The notes beneath the pieces are model-generated. The model did no database searches, was not told the DNA's origin, and saw only the letters and a list, made by a program, of their open reading frames with translations. Below, piece by piece: positions 1 to 12,248 of a DNA stretch of 64,000 nt. Origin of the DNA: Argentina anserina (lineage: Eukaryota > Streptophyta > Magnoliopsida > Rosales > Rosaceae); the NCBI RefSeq assembly GCF_933775445.1, contig NC_065872.1, forward strand, positions 14,136,001 through 14,200,000. The letters are read 5' to 3'. Each line of letters starts with the position of its first letter. Position 1 is the first letter of the stretch. A program made the translations under genes and the position numbers.

Positions 1-110
1 ATTATACTAAACCAACTAAGAATCAACAACACAGGGAGCAGATTTACGGGGTCGGTCTCCAGGGCTGACATTAGAGTAGAATTGGACGAGAGAGCTAGAG
101 GGGCGGAGGA
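1..110 (-). other. 5' end of a minus-strand gene running off the left edge
   Basis: The stretch lies directly downstream, on the minus strand, of a TATA box and telo-box, so it is probably the transcribed start of a gene whose body lies outside the window. A minus-strand ATG at 68-70 opens a frame that stays open to the edge, but too little is visible to name a family. It could equally be untranslated leader. This is inferred from promoter position only. Confidence 0.3.
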
Positions 111-135
111 TGAGGAGAAGAGGGACAGAGGGGGT

Positions 136-176
136 TGTATATATACAGGAGCAGTAGGGTTTAGGGTTTAGGGTTT
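136..176 (-). promoter_or_regulatory. telo-box plus TATA box promoter
   Basis: Positions 155-176 hold three tandem TAGGGTT-type units, which read as AAACCCTAAACCCTA on the minus strand. About ten bases downstream on that strand is a TATATATA core at 136-146. Telo-boxes near TATA elements are typical of plant promoters of ribosomal-protein and cell-cycle genes (established knowledge). The motif is far too short for an interstitial telomere array. It should serve the minus-strand gene that exits the window. Confidence 0.5.
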
Positions 177-471
177 TGTGGGAATAGACGGCTTGGATTG
201 GGTTCATGGAACCGTCTAGATTAATTGAGAACTTGGGCCAATATGGGTTAACTCCAAATTCCAAAGGCTTGTTGAGATACATAACCCGAGTCCGACTAAA
301 GCATAATTGGCAAAAGAGAGACATCGATCACTTTATTTTCTCCTCACATACGTCAAGGACACGTTCACGTATACTCTACTTCACTCTTGGATTCTGATAC
401 GAGGAGATTCCTCAATATGTTACTCACATTTCCTCTTAAATCGGTTGCTCTTTAACCAATATGATTTTATA

Positions 472-840
472 ATGGCTTTGAGAAGCAACATTTTAGTAGT
501 AATGGTTTTTTGTGGTGTTACATCTAGGGGCGTACATGTTGGTGTTGTCTATAGAGGCGGCGGCTCGGAAGATTGGATCATACAAGTTGGTTACAACTAG
601 TAGTCCTCAAGTTTTACATAGGCGATAGTCTTTTATTACGTGTAATACCACAATGTGATTGAAGTTAGCGAGCAAGGTTTCAAATCCTGCAACTCAGTCG
701 CTCTTATTGCAGCTAATAGTTCCGGCTCAGATACGATCACAAGAAAAAGGCTTGGTCACTACTACTTTCTTTATGGTGCTCTTGGTCAATTTGATGCCGG
801 ACAAAAGGTTGAGGTTATGTTCTTCGCACGACGGCTTTTG
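472..840 (+). pseudogene. phytocyanin (blue copper protein) pseudogene
   Basis: An ATG at 472 opens a hydrophobic leader followed by a short piece resembling the phytocyanin start (ending GGSEDW). The frame then hits two TAG codons at about 598-603 and further stops to about 650. It resumes with HNVIEVSEQGFKSCNS and, after about 20 residues, GHYYFLYGALGQFDAGQKV, the standard phytocyanin C-terminal half. Family members normally have FLCGVPGHC in that block. Here the first Cys is Tyr, the His is Gln and the last Cys is Phe, so a copper ligand and the disulfide are lost. Part of the middle of the domain is also missing. The family comprises secreted, often membrane-anchored, small copper proteins. 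The homology call is confident, and function is clearly gone. Confidence 0.75.
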
Positions 841-1446
841 GATTGTGTTCTCATACAACTCCTCATCATGAAGAGAAGTCACCACACTCATCGGCTCTCC
901 AAAACTTTGATTTGGTTTCCGGTTGTGTGCTTGTTTAGTAAATTGGTGATTATGTTATTATGTATCGACATTTAATTATATCGAATTTATGATTATAGAA
1001 ATCTGCCCATTTGGTAAGCAAGCTCAAATACACAATCCCGAGATCTTGTGCAACTAAACTTTTTAGGAAAAAAGTTTCCTAACAAATTGGCAAATCAGCT
1101 GTCTCAATAACATCTTTGCTACTCCCCCAATATTAAGTACTAAATGTTCTTTCATTTCAAGTCTCAAAACCGTTGCAAATGCAAACTAGGTCATAATTTC
1201 ATCTTCCACGAAGCTTTGTAACCCGCGTGATGGCAACAATTTGGCGTGACCAGAAGGCTGATTTTGACGGCGCTCTGGCAGCGACGGTGATGGTGGGGGC
1301 AGGCCGGACTCTCTTGGCCGCCTATGGTCTTTGTGTTCCTTGGGGTGAGCTTTTTATTTGAATTGGGTCCATTATATTGTGGCCTGGGTCAATAAAAAAA
1401 TAGCCCTTTTAGGGCAGTTAAGCATTTTGTTTTATGTTATTTTCAC
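841..1446. other. intergenic DNA, nothing recognised
   Basis: The stretch between the phytocyanin relic and the first LTR element is AT-rich, with a short GC-rich patch at about 1220-1320. I see no convincing coding frame, RNA gene or repeat in it. Confidence 0.4.
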
Positions 1447-1451
1447 ATTAG

Positions 1452-1658
1452 TGTTCTCGAAGAGTTTTTATTATACATTTTTATGTGTCTTAGTTTAATT
1501 AGGTTTCATGTTAGAGATAGATTTACATCTCTATAATAAATTAGGACTTTGAATACTACGGGATTTTGGTTATGTAATGCATATATATATGCCCAAAAAT
1601 CATTCAATAAAGTTACTGTTATTCTCAGAATTATTCTCGTATCTATCATATTGCATCA
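1452..1658 (+). repeat. left LTR, 207 bp
   Basis: The repeat starts TGTTCTCG and ends GCATCA. It shares blocks such as ATTCAATAAAGTTACTGTTATT with the right LTR (3872-4078) and with the reversed solo LTR at 13181-13364. Many scattered differences from the right copy indicate an old insertion. Confidence 0.85.
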
Positions 1659-2616
1659 CATTATCATGCATTTTGTCTTAGAGTGTCTAAGCAACGACCC
1701 TACCACTAGAAACTTTTTCAACCCTTAGCCCTAGTTTCTTTACCTCCGGCAGCCTTTTCTTTTTGGTGTCGCCGGAGAATTCGAAGCTATTCCGACCAAT
1801 TGTTGTCAGAGAAAGAAAAAAAATAAGAAGTTGAAACTGATAAGGGCACCCAGAAATTTGTTATGGGCACCCCAACCTTTTTCTTCTCTGATCTAGCATC
1901 CTTCAGCGTCTCCGACACTAGTCTGTCCTACCCAACCAACTTGTGGCATCGATGACGACACAGTAGCACCACACGGCCTCCCTTGTCGTCAACCCAATTT
2001 GAGTGCTGCCTTCGTGCAGGTTGTTGTCGCCGCCTTTGCACAGAACCGTCAACCTCAGCTCCTCCGGCGCCCTTGAATTTGATGAACCGCCTCGCAATCC
2101 TCGACCCTCGTCGAGCCTCCTCGACGCCTTGTGCTTCCAACGTCGAACACGCGCTTCCCAGCACTGTCCAAGCGTGCTCCGATTCTACAGATCAAGAACC
2201 CGACCCGGCATGCAGATAGCAGCCCAGCCACATATCTTTTTTGGGCCTATAGTCCTCCGAGCCCAATGGCCCTAAACTAGATTTCTTTTTCCTTTTATTT
2301 TCCTATTCATTTATTTAATCTTTTAATTGCACACTTTAGTTTTCTAACTATGTTTCACGTGCTTGCATAGGAAAAGTGATCACTTGTCGTACTATGGTGA
2401 TGACATTAATGCCGAGATGGATGATACTTATATCATCTACACACGTTTTCGATCGTATGCTCAAAAGATTTTTATGTCATCAGTACGAAGATTAACAAGG
2501 AAAATGAATTCATCAAGCAGCTTTCCTGCATGATAATCGATTTGCAGATGAATTGAATTAAATGTGGTCTATTTGGCAGACTAACAAGTATGATTTTCTT
2601 AAAGTTGCTGCTTTTA

Positions 2617-2619
<3 letters not shown>

Positions 2620-2654
<35 letters not shown>
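2620..2654. repeat. (AT)n microsatellite
   Basis: About 17 uninterrupted AT dinucleotides lie inside the non-autonomous LTR element. Length polymorphism between individuals is likely. Confidence 0.95.
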
Positions 2655-2658
<4 letters not shown>

Positions 2659-3871
2659 CGGGTGTTATTAGCCTTCTTCATGTCTCTTTTTCGGTCCTTC
2701 TTACAGCGCTGATGAGACCAAAGAGGGATATGATTTCCCTCTTGGTTGACGTTTTTCGTGTGACGGTTTTGAGGGAGTCACGTTATTATTTCAAGGGAAG
2801 AAATCAATTTTGTTTAGTCGCCTGAGTGCACCATTGTTTTGGGTGCGATCATGAGAATTGTTGTTTTGCATCGATTATTTTGTGACCATATACATCACAA
2901 CCCTTCTAATTGTGGGTACATACTTGAATAGTTTCGTTAATTCGAAACCTATACAATTCTCGTTTCTTGTGGATGCGTCATAATCGCGACTATCATTTGT
3001 ATTTTTGAGTTCCTTTAACTGATGTATATGGGCGATAATTCAAAGGTCTTTGTACTCATTTATTTGAGTTGAAATTCATACTACTCTGAAGCAATAATAT
3101 TTACCGATAAAAGATCCCAAAATTCTATGGGACACACTTAAAGTGATTAAATAACCGTCTATGACGTTGTTTTACCAAAGTTGACCTTGATGCATGTTGC
3201 ACAACCAAGAAACACATGCCATTTTTGGCACCTATATGTCGTATTGAGTGAGTTGTGGCTGTTTTAGCAAAGTATGACAATTCTATCTGGGAATTTACAA
3301 GTTAGTCAACTTCAACAGAACACTGTGAATTGCTCCGTTCAAATTAGGTTGTGAACTTTATGTCATTGGAAAGCCACGGGTGTCTACTTTCCAGAACATT
3401 TTACAATTCACTCATACCTATTATAACGAAGAAGTTCTGGCGATCTAAGTGCGTGAATGTCATTCCACGCGGAAATCTGATTTTCATTGCAAACTCTTGT
3501 TTTTAGTTGTTATGCAATCTTGTTTCCTAAGATCAAAATTTGGCTATGTCTAACATGTATGATTTAAGGATATGTGGCGAGATTAGTAATTAATCATTAG
3601 CCCAATACCACTTTTGAAAATCATTTAATATATGTTGTATACGTAGTTCTTTTTACTCCATGCTTATGACACTTATCATGGGGAGTTGTTTCATAAACTT
3701 CAAATGAAGTCTACCTCACATAATGCTATCAAATGTAGACGGTGTGTTGTGCTCTTTTTCCCTTTGTTCAAGCTTTTGTTTTACTTAAGAAGTTTTTATT
3801 TTGCTTGACAAGGTTTTTACCAAGACAACATTGTGCGCCATGCAACCTAAGCATGCGACACAAAGGGGGAG

Positions 3872-4078
3872 TATTACAAGAGAATTACTATTCTACCATT
3901 TTGTGTGTCTTAGCCTAATTAGGTTTCTTATTAGAGATAGATTTACATCTATGCAATAGATTAAGACTCAAAATTATACGAGATTGTGGTTATGTAATGC
4001 CTATATATAGGCTCACATATCATTCAATAAAGTTACTGTTATTTTCTGAATTATTCTCGTATCTATCATACTGCATCA
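3872..4078 (+). repeat. right LTR, 207 bp
   Basis: It directly follows the polypurine tract, has the same length as the left LTR and ends at the target duplication. It starts TATTAC instead of TGTT, so its terminal dinucleotide has decayed. Confidence 0.85.
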
Positions 4079-4083
4079 ATTAG

Positions 4084-4649
4084 TAGTTTTTATTTTTATA
4101 TTGCTTTCAATAATAAGAAAAGAGAAGGGGGGGGGGGCTTTGTCTTGGTGTGGGCACTTGATGTGTCTTGTCAGCTCTAGGTCGTCAACGAGTTCTTCCG
4201 TCAAATGGTCGTTGCCACCTAATGGGAGGATGAGACTATGTGACATTCAATATTTTTTCCAAATGCTACATATTTGGAAAGCTGGAATATTAGACATTAG
4301 AATTTGTGAACATGTTACATATCTACTACTTTTTCTAGTTTGTCACCGTTTATTCAAAGCAAATAAACTCGTTATTTTAGCGTAATTCTTTATTAATAGG
4401 TGTCTATTTGAGTACATATTTGTAGATATGATAGTATTTTAGATTTTTATAATATGGAGTTTAGACTCTATGTCTCATGTATTCGATACTTCCATTAATT
4501 AAGATAATCCTTATTAAAAAAAAAAGAAAATAAAGAAAGAGAAGAAGAAAACTAACACAAAAATTAAAATATAAATACCTTTCGTGTTCGAGGGGTTGTT
4601 TCTTCTTTGGGTTGGGTTTAAAGATAAAAAATTTAACCGGCCCTTCCCG
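4084..4649. other. upstream region of RPN5, nothing distinct
   Basis: The stretch contains a short G run (about 4129-4137) and AT-rich DNA with A-rich runs at 4515-4560. It should hold the RPN5 promoter, but I cannot point to a firm TATA box or other element. Confidence 0.35.
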
Positions 4650-5179
4650 TCAGAACACAACTGCGCTCAACAAAGGAGAGTGAGGAGCAGAGCTACAGCT
4701 ACAAAGCCCAGATTTAAACCAATCCAGCAATCCTTTCAATTCTCTGCTTTGCCTTACTTCCCTACAGGTAATGCTTCATCTTTCATTCATGTTTTTCGCG
4801 AATTGAGCTGAAATTAGCTATTCAATTTTGGACAACTCGAATCAACTCGTGTACTTGGGCTGAGGCGTCTAGAATTTTCGCCGATTTGAGTTTGAATTTC
4901 ACACGAACTGGATATTGATTTCGTACAAGTCTCCTTTTTCTTGGAAGATTCCAATCAAACTGAATTATTGGAGGATATTAGTTTTGCGGATTTAGGTGTT
5001 TTTAATCTTCAGAAAATTAGGGCTACTATACTCAGTTTTCTAGGTTACACTCGTATTCCAATGTGTTTGTTTTAACTGGTTGGATGGAGCACACTCAATT
5101 TTACTTTGGCACTAATTGATGTGCTCCACTTATTTCAGGGTCTTGCGAAGGTTTTGTGTTCACGGCTTGATCTCGAACA

Positions 5180-8100
5180 ATGGTAAGGCAGTTGGTCCCT
5201 TTTTATGCAGAAGAGGAAAAGGAGAAGTTATTGAAATTGTTGCTGTTGATTGTTTGAGTTGTTATGGTTAATGTGAAATGTTTGGATTTTTCAGGAAGGA
5301 GGAAGCGAGTTGGACGCCCATATAGAGAAATTGCTGAATGTGGAGAAGCAAATGAGGCTCGCTGGTGACGTGGCAGGGACCAAGAAGGCTGCCACTGACA
5401 TTCTTGAGCTTTGCTTCAAAGCTGGTGCGTGGAAGACTCTTAATGACCAGATTCTCGTCTTGTCCAAGCGCCGTGGTCAGCTCAAGCAGGTGACCAATTA
5501 GTTAACTTTTGATTGTTTCACATATATGCTGTTTAATTTGTGAAGTTTAAGTTTATTTTAGTACATAGCTAGTTGTAATGTCTCTTTTACGTTTCATCCG
5601 GCATTGAGTCTGAAAAACAACTATCACAAATTTGATCTAGGTTTAGGAAGACCAAAAGTTATCAAACAAGTAGACTATCAGAAGAAAAGAATTAGGGAAG
5701 TTGCAATGCCTTGAATACCAAGTTCAGGGGAATAACCCAGATGGGTCTGCAATAGCCATTAAATGTGCTGCACTCCCAAATCCAATGTTTGCATCATTCT
5801 ACGTCTAAAAATAAAGTTATTTCAATAGCCCAAATAAGATGTTAACCGCAAATGAAAAGTCAATTGTCGCAACTGAATTTCTGGGTACTTGAGTTCCTAC
5901 TCCTAAGCCAACCTAAGCCTGTAATCTGACCAAATTCTGAGCTTTTAAGTAATTCACCAGCTCCCACATGAACAGAAAAAAAGAAATATAATCCTTATTC
6001 ATCTATCAGTCCACAATTAAAGTATCAGTTCAGAATCTATCTACCATTTGTTAGACAAAACCTTTATGAAAAGGTTCCAATTAATCAAGGGGAAACTTGT
6101 TTGCGAGGGCGCTCGTCTTATAAAGCATTCTTTACAAATCTGTATTGGTTATTGTGTGGTGCACAACTTAATAATCTCTGTACACATCTTTCTTTTCATG
6201 GATAATTAGTTTATTAAAAAAAGTTCCATAAGTCTGTGTACTATGATTTTCATTGTGATCAGGTTTGTTTCTATGCAGGCCGTAACTGCATTGGTCCAGC
6301 AAGCAATGCAATATATTGATCAAACACCTGATCTTGAAACACGTATAGAGCTTATTAAAACACTAAATAATGTTTCTGCCGGGAAGGTAAGCATTTGCTG
6401 GGATGCTTCTCATTTTGTAGTTTATATGATTTTATGTAACATGAGATTTTATGTTCTTTAGATATATGTTGAAATTGAGAGAGCAAGGTTAATCAAAAGA
6501 CTTGCAAAGATCAAGGAAGAGCAAGGGCTTATTGCTGAAGCTGCTGATTTGATGCAAGAAACTGCAGTGAGTGCATTACACCCCTCCGCTCCTCTCGATA
6601 TTTTCTAGCAGTCATTAAATCATAAGCTGCTTTGCAGGTTGAAACATTTGGTGCTATGGCAAAAACTGAGAAGATTGCGTTCATTCTTGAGCAGGTACTC
6701 TCCAATTTCCTTTTACTTGGTCATTAATTTAAAGCACAGGTGTTGAGATTTTTTTTTTAAATATACGACTCAGTTGAAGATTATCAATCTTGTAGGTTCG
6801 TCTGTGCGAAGACCGTCAGGATTTTGTTCGTGCTCAAATACTTTCGAGGAAGATTAGTCCTAGGGTATTTGATGTTGATGCTTCAAAAGAAAAGAAAAAA
6901 CCCAAAGAAGGTGATAATATTGTTGAAGAAGCTCCTGCTGATGTACCATCGCTCTTGGAGTTGAAGCGGATCTACTATGAATTAATGATAAGGTATGTTT
7001 TTATCCTTATTCATTCTCCTCTACTTATTTCAGTATTTCCTACCTGAGTTTGCTAAAGCATGAAAAATGTTATGGAAGAAGGTAAATTCCAGTTTATCTT
7101 GTTGAAATTCTGTTATTTTGGGTGTTGATACCTTTAGGGTAGTGTTTATGAACTACCTTGCTACTTGGGGAATGCCAATGACATCGACACAATGGATGTT
7201 TTGAGTTCCAAAAGGGAACCATTTGGATTCCTCGTTTTAGCTCTATATGTAATTATATTATTACGGTGATGACCGTTTTCCATGAGTTTCCAAAAGCACT
7301 GTTGCAGAAAATGAGATGAAATTCATAGAATATATTCCCTTGTAAGTTCACGAATAATAGCCTACCTAAATTTCTTAGGAAGAACTTAAATTTATTTCTG
7401 TCACAGCTCCATTTGAACTGCACCAGTTTGAAAGAACGTAGTGTTTTATATTGTGAAGTAGGTATTATCAACACAAAATTACCAAGTGATATGTGGTTCA
7501 GTAACAGTTAGATGAATTTATCAGTGTAGACTGAGGTATGAGATGATGAATTCATATATCTTGTTTTGAGTTCCAGATGCTACAAGTTAAGTAGCCTTTT
7601 TATGCTCAAATTTATTTAGGTTTCTTTAACTCATCTGGATTGTGGGTACCTCAAATTATGGGTGTTTTTATATATACTGTAATCATGTTTTTCTATTGTC
7701 TGCAGGTATTATTCACATAACAATGATTACCTTGAGATTTGTCGTTGCTATAAGGCGATATACGAGATCCCTTCTGTTAAAGAGGATCCAGCCCAGTGGA
7801 TACCGGTAAAGCTCCTTTATTCTAATCTGGCCTGTTGACATGCTCTTCTCATTTGAAATGTTACGCACATGCTAATTTCTTGAAAAGTAAAGTTGTCAAA
7901 AAAAAAAAAGTAAAGAAATTTGATAGCAGATAACCTGAGCTAAGCATAAGGTAACCTTGATGTCCATATTGTTTGTGACCTTCTCGGCCTCTTAATTCTC
8001 AATTGCTTTTTTTTTTTATCAGTCTTCATGTACGGGATTCTTTAGCCACCAAAAGTAACCAAAACCCAAGTAAATTATCATTGTCCAATGTAAGGATATG

Positions 8101-9657
8101 ATGCTAAATTTACTAAAGAAGAGAGTAGCAAAAAGAGAACATTTGTCTTTCTCTGATGGTTTCTATTGCCTTTGGAATCTTGGCTTCTACATCGAAGCAA
8201 TCAATGAGTGATAAAAGGGCAAATTGCATCTGCAAAGTTCCTCTTGAAAGAAGAACTATCCAAGTTGGTAAAAATGAGTGTATAGGAAGCTCGTAAGGGG
8301 TATCATGTTCTTTTCTTTTTTCACCTTACCTGACTGTTTCTTTTTGCATTAACTTTTTGTTTTTGTTCGTATTGAGAGTTTTTAAATTTCTTTGCATAAT
8401 CATGTTGAGTTTTTGTTGAAAAAAAAAAGGTTATATTCTGGGTATACTAAACTTTGGTGAAGCCTGTTACACTTAAGGACCAGCTTAAGAGTAGATGAAG
8501 AAAATTTTGTTGTTGTGCTTAACTATTTTAACATGCTCTTCATTGTAGATATTGAGGAAAATCTGTTGGTACTTAGTTCTGTCACCATATGATCCGATGC
8601 AGTCAAGCCTACTTAATTCCACCCTGGAGGATAAGAATCTTTCTGAGATTCCATACTTTAGGTATTTTCAACAGTAGCATCTGTGGCAGAAACTCTTATT
8701 TTTGTCATTAAAGTTGCATCTGCAATAGGTATGATGTGTTCCTTGTTATTCTCTTGTAGGTTACTATTGAAACAAGTGAAGACTATGGAAGTCATACAAT
8801 GGACCACTCTATGGAATAAGTTCAAGGATGAGTTTGAGAATGAGAGGAATATGCTAGGTGGCTCTTTGGGTGACAAAGCAGCTGGAGATCTAAAGCAGAG
8901 GATAATTGAACATGTAAGTTTCCCCAAGACATCACGCATCTTAATATCTGCCCTTTATTTCACTGTTTGGTCTGCAATCACATTTATGACATGGGATTCT
9001 TTTGCAGAATATTCTAGTTGTTTCAAAGTATTACTCGAGGGTTACCTTGAAAAGACTTGCAGAGCTGCTCTGTCTAAGTATCCAGGTTTGTAGAGGCTAT
9101 CTTTATAATATTTATTTCTGTTGTAGATACGATTGACCGTATCCACTTTTCAATGATTGTGATTGCATAACCTGTTGAAAAGGGGTTTTATCAGGCTTAC
9201 TGGTTGACTAAGAACTAGGAAAATGGTATAGGAGGAGGAGAGAAGGAAAATTATTGTGATCCAGGTGATTCAGTGAGCTGATTTTGGCTACTGATTGGAC
9301 TACTAGTTTGTTTGTTCTTAGTACATCATTTGCTCATGTACCTTTTGCATTTCCATCAAAGTTTTTGGCATGCACACTTGAAATCTGCTATTGTATATTC
9401 AGTCTAGCTTTACAAAAGTTCTTTTTTTAATTATTCAGGAAGCTGAGAAGCATCTCTCAGAAATGGTTGTGTCCAAGGCGCTGGTAGCGAAGATTGACAG
9501 GCCAATAGGCATAATCTGTTTCCAAACTGCAAAAGATAGTAACAATGTTCTTAATTCGTGGGCGACAAACTTGGAGACACTGCTTGATCTTGTTGAGAAG
9601 AGCTGCCACCAAATACACAAAGAAACCATGGTTCACAAGGCAGTTCTGAAGGTGTAA
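5180..9657 (+). CDS. RPN5: 26S proteasome lid subunit RPN5 (PSMD12), complete gene
   Basis: Eleven coding exons joined at GT/AG sites give 442 aa: 5180-5182, 5295-5489, 6279-6386, 6462-6566, 6638-6694, 6796-6992, 7706-7805, 8549-8661, 8760-8913, 9008-9085 and 9439-9657. The protein starts [20 protein letters not shown], as plant RPN5 does, and the length equals the plant family norm as I know it. Residues about 255-420 form the PCI region, including the winged-helix part [23 protein letters not shown]5 is a scaffold subunit of the 19S regulatory particle lid, needed for degradation of ubiquitinated proteins. The ATG is followed at once by a donor (ATG|gtaagg). A further leader intron probably runs from 4768 to 5138, with an untranslated exon from about 4650. 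All exon phases agree and no defects were seen. Confidence 0.95.
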
Positions 9658-10630
9658 CAAGACTTGGGTCGCAAGTCTTTATTCTTTTCAAGACCAATGA
9701 TGCTATTAAATTAGTGTTGCAGTTCTAAGTAATCATTCTTCAAAGATGTGGTTTTTTCTGACTGTATGAGAAAAGAGCCCTCTTCTAGTGTACTATCAAA
9801 CTTTCTAAGTATCAAGTTATTTGTTATGTTAGAACTAAGTTCCTTGTTGTATATTTGCTTTCGGCGTGCCAGCAGGCAACTGAAAATTTCTTCTAGTTTT
9901 CCTTTGCTCGTAAATTGATTTCATCTAGTGTTTTCCTTGGCAATTATCATTTCAACTTTTTACTGGGTAGCTAATTAATAGGTTTGGACGTTTGGTGGCC
10001 TTTCATACTTCACTACTGATTCAGTTCTTCTCGTCTTTGGCTAAATGAACTTGCGTCATGACTTGTGCTAACCACTCAATCACTCATATCACCCTATGGT
10101 CGTCTAGTCGTCTACTATCATATTTCATCTCTATGCTGCCCCATTGCCTGTGCCATCCAGGTTTTTTCCACTTCACTTCTCTAAGCCATATTGACTCTAT
10201 GACCTTGCCACAGAATCAAAGATATTGCCTTGTGCGTTCGATCTTTACGTTCAGGTTCAATCAGTTTGGTCCTGAACTTTCTATTGTTATGCATTCTTGA
10301 TCTTTGGGTATCTGCTAATTCTCTCCATTTTTTCTGTCTTTATTTGACGTACCAAGAGACCGCGAATTTCAGTCCCTGGCATATACATTAATGTGAACAA
10401 CACTCTTTATACCAAACAAGTTTTTGATTCAGTTAGCACTTCCAAGTCGTTAATATAGAAATGTTTGTCAAAACAGAATCACAAACTAAATGTTTTTGTA
10501 TTTATGAGCAACACTAGGGGAATGATACAGAAACTATAACCAGAACGTGACGGATTTCACAACCGAAAACCATATCATGTTCAGTGAAAAAAAAGAAACA
10601 GGAGAAACAAAAAATGGTGAAAGCTATCGT
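9658..10630. other. convergent 3' flanks of RPN5 and the ERF gene
   Basis: The first few hundred bases are probably RPN5 3' UTR. The last part, up to 10630, is 3' UTR of the minus-strand ERF gene. No further gene was recognised. Confidence 0.4.
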
Positions 10631-12248
10631 CTAGGAAGTATAATGGCCGGAGCTCATTGATCGGTGCTGCTGCACTGAAAAATCAGCTTCGTCACTCTGA
10701 TCGCCAGTGGCTTGTCTAAGATGAACTGGTGACGTTGCCTGAGTCATAAAACGTGACGAAAAGGCCGGAGGTGGGGGAGAAGAAGAAGCTGAGGAAACAG
10801 AGGAGGCAAATGTGGAAGAAGAAGTAGTAGCAGATGGAGATGAAGACGAAGATAATAAAACCATCTGGTCATAAAGACTCATAGGTGGCCTTTGTTGTTG
10901 AAATGAAACTGCTACTTGGGAGCGAACAACAGGCTCGGTGGATGTAGCAACGGACACAAGTGCATTTGAATAACCTGAACCTGTAGGTTGAATCGTCATT
11001 GGACTAACATATTCTGCAGCTGATGAGGGCAGTGATCGGAGTCTGACGTTTTCCGGGAAGTTGAGTTTCGCCTTGTTGCCTCGGAAGCGCAGGGCAGCTG
11101 TATCATAGGCTTGTGCGGCGGATTCAGCCGTATCGAATGTGCCTAGCCAAACTCTGGCAGCCTTAAATGGGTCTCTGATCTCTGCTGCCCATTTTCCCCA
11201 TGGCCTCTGCCTCACTCCTCTGTATTTTCTCCTTACTGGTTGCTCTGATATTTGAGGTGCGCTATATTCATATGCTGTTTGTATAGCTGGTGTGGTTGTA
11301 TTACTCCTATTTCTTGAGTTCGAGTTCTCTGTAGAAGCCATCATAACAAACGTTACACACAATTGCTATAACACTTAAAAACTTTACGACATATTTCTTC
11401 TCTTCAAACACATCGGTTCAAATTATAGTGGTAGACTAACTCCATGCAGATGAATCACTTTCGTTCAAGGAAACTTTCACTGCCTGAAAGTGAAGAGTGC
11501 AATTCTTAACTACGTACTTATATTCATTCGTATAATTCTATGGTACATTAGTACATACAGCTATACTTGTTTAGTTTTAGTGTATTCTTCATACCATACA
11601 ATCTTGCAAGCCACGACGAATTAAGAGAACATCTTCCTGAATGTTGGACCATTCAAAGTACTAACTACTAACTTCATCTGAAAGCAATAGAATGCGTGCA
11701 CGATTTTTCTTTCTATCCAATAACTAGAACTAGATACTTACGTGAAAAAATTTACTAAACAAGAAAAAATCACCTGGTAAAACAGAGGAGGAAGATGAGC
11801 CCTGCTGTGGGAAATCACCAAATGCTCTACAAAGCCTTGAAACCTCCGATATATTCTGTCCACGGCCATCACAATCCTCCTCTCTTACTCTCTTGTTGCC
11901 AACGCCGCCCCACAAACCAGTCCCCGCCGACGAAGCCAAGCCATCAACTTCATCAAACCGAGTATGCTCCTCTCCGGTCACAACATGCGTCAAAGCCGAC
12001 ACCATAGCAGACATCTCCCTCTCCCTATCCAACCTCAACAGCTTTGACGACGACGCCACTATCCCTCCACCGCCGCCACCACCGCCTCGTCGTTGCTGCT
12101 GAGAATACAGCAGCGGCTCGAATAGCAGCCACTCTTCATTAAGGTCTCTCTGTTCTTCACCCTGTAGGGTCTCATTTCCTTGCCCCGCCGCGGCGGCGCG
12201 CTCGTCGTCTCTGTCTCTACTGGAATTCGCCACCTTTGGAAAACACAT
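10631..12248 (-). CDS. group X AP2/ERF transcription factor (ABR1/ERF110-like)
   Basis: Two exons, 12248-11774 and 11328-10631, with a 445-bp intron, encode 390 aa. The start MCFPKVAN and the block [18 protein letters not shown] (about residues 75-92) are hallmarks of ERF group X (ABR1, ERF110-115). One AP2 domain lies at about residues 193-252 (from [20 protein letters not shown]). Its Ala and Asp at the diagnostic beta-sheet positions ([17 protein letters not shown]) place it in the ERF rather than the DREB subfamily. It should bind GCC-box promoters in the nucleus. Group X members respond to wounding, ABA and stress (family knowledge). Ser-rich and Gly-rich stretches flank the domain. An in-frame ATG three codons upstream (12257) is possible, but the family start favours 12248. 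The intron sits before the AP2 domain. No defects were seen. Confidence 0.92.

Larger units (their letters stand above)
1452..4078 (+). mobile_element. non-autonomous LTR retrotransposon (Copia-like), complete
   Basis: Two 207-bp direct repeats bound 2.6 kb of sequence, flanked by a perfect 5-bp target duplication ATTAG at 1447-1451 and 4079-4083. A polypurine tract (AAAGGGGGAG, 3862-3871) sits just before the right LTR, a sequence typical of plant Copia elements. No gag, protease, reverse transcriptase or integrase frame is visible inside, so the element must have been moved by proteins from elsewhere. No primer-binding site matching initiator Met tRNA is evident after the left LTR. The interior holds a GC-rich block (about 1735-2275) that looks unlike the rest, and an AT microsatellite. 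The element is larger than a classical TRIM. Confidence 0.85.

Noticed and set aside
155..176. Interstitial telomere repeat
   Set aside because: Only three TTTAGGG-type units, next to a TATA box. It fits a promoter telo-box better.
4101..4385. 94-codon frame after the first LTR element
   Set aside because: No recognisable domain, simple-sequence start with a G run, and no splice context.
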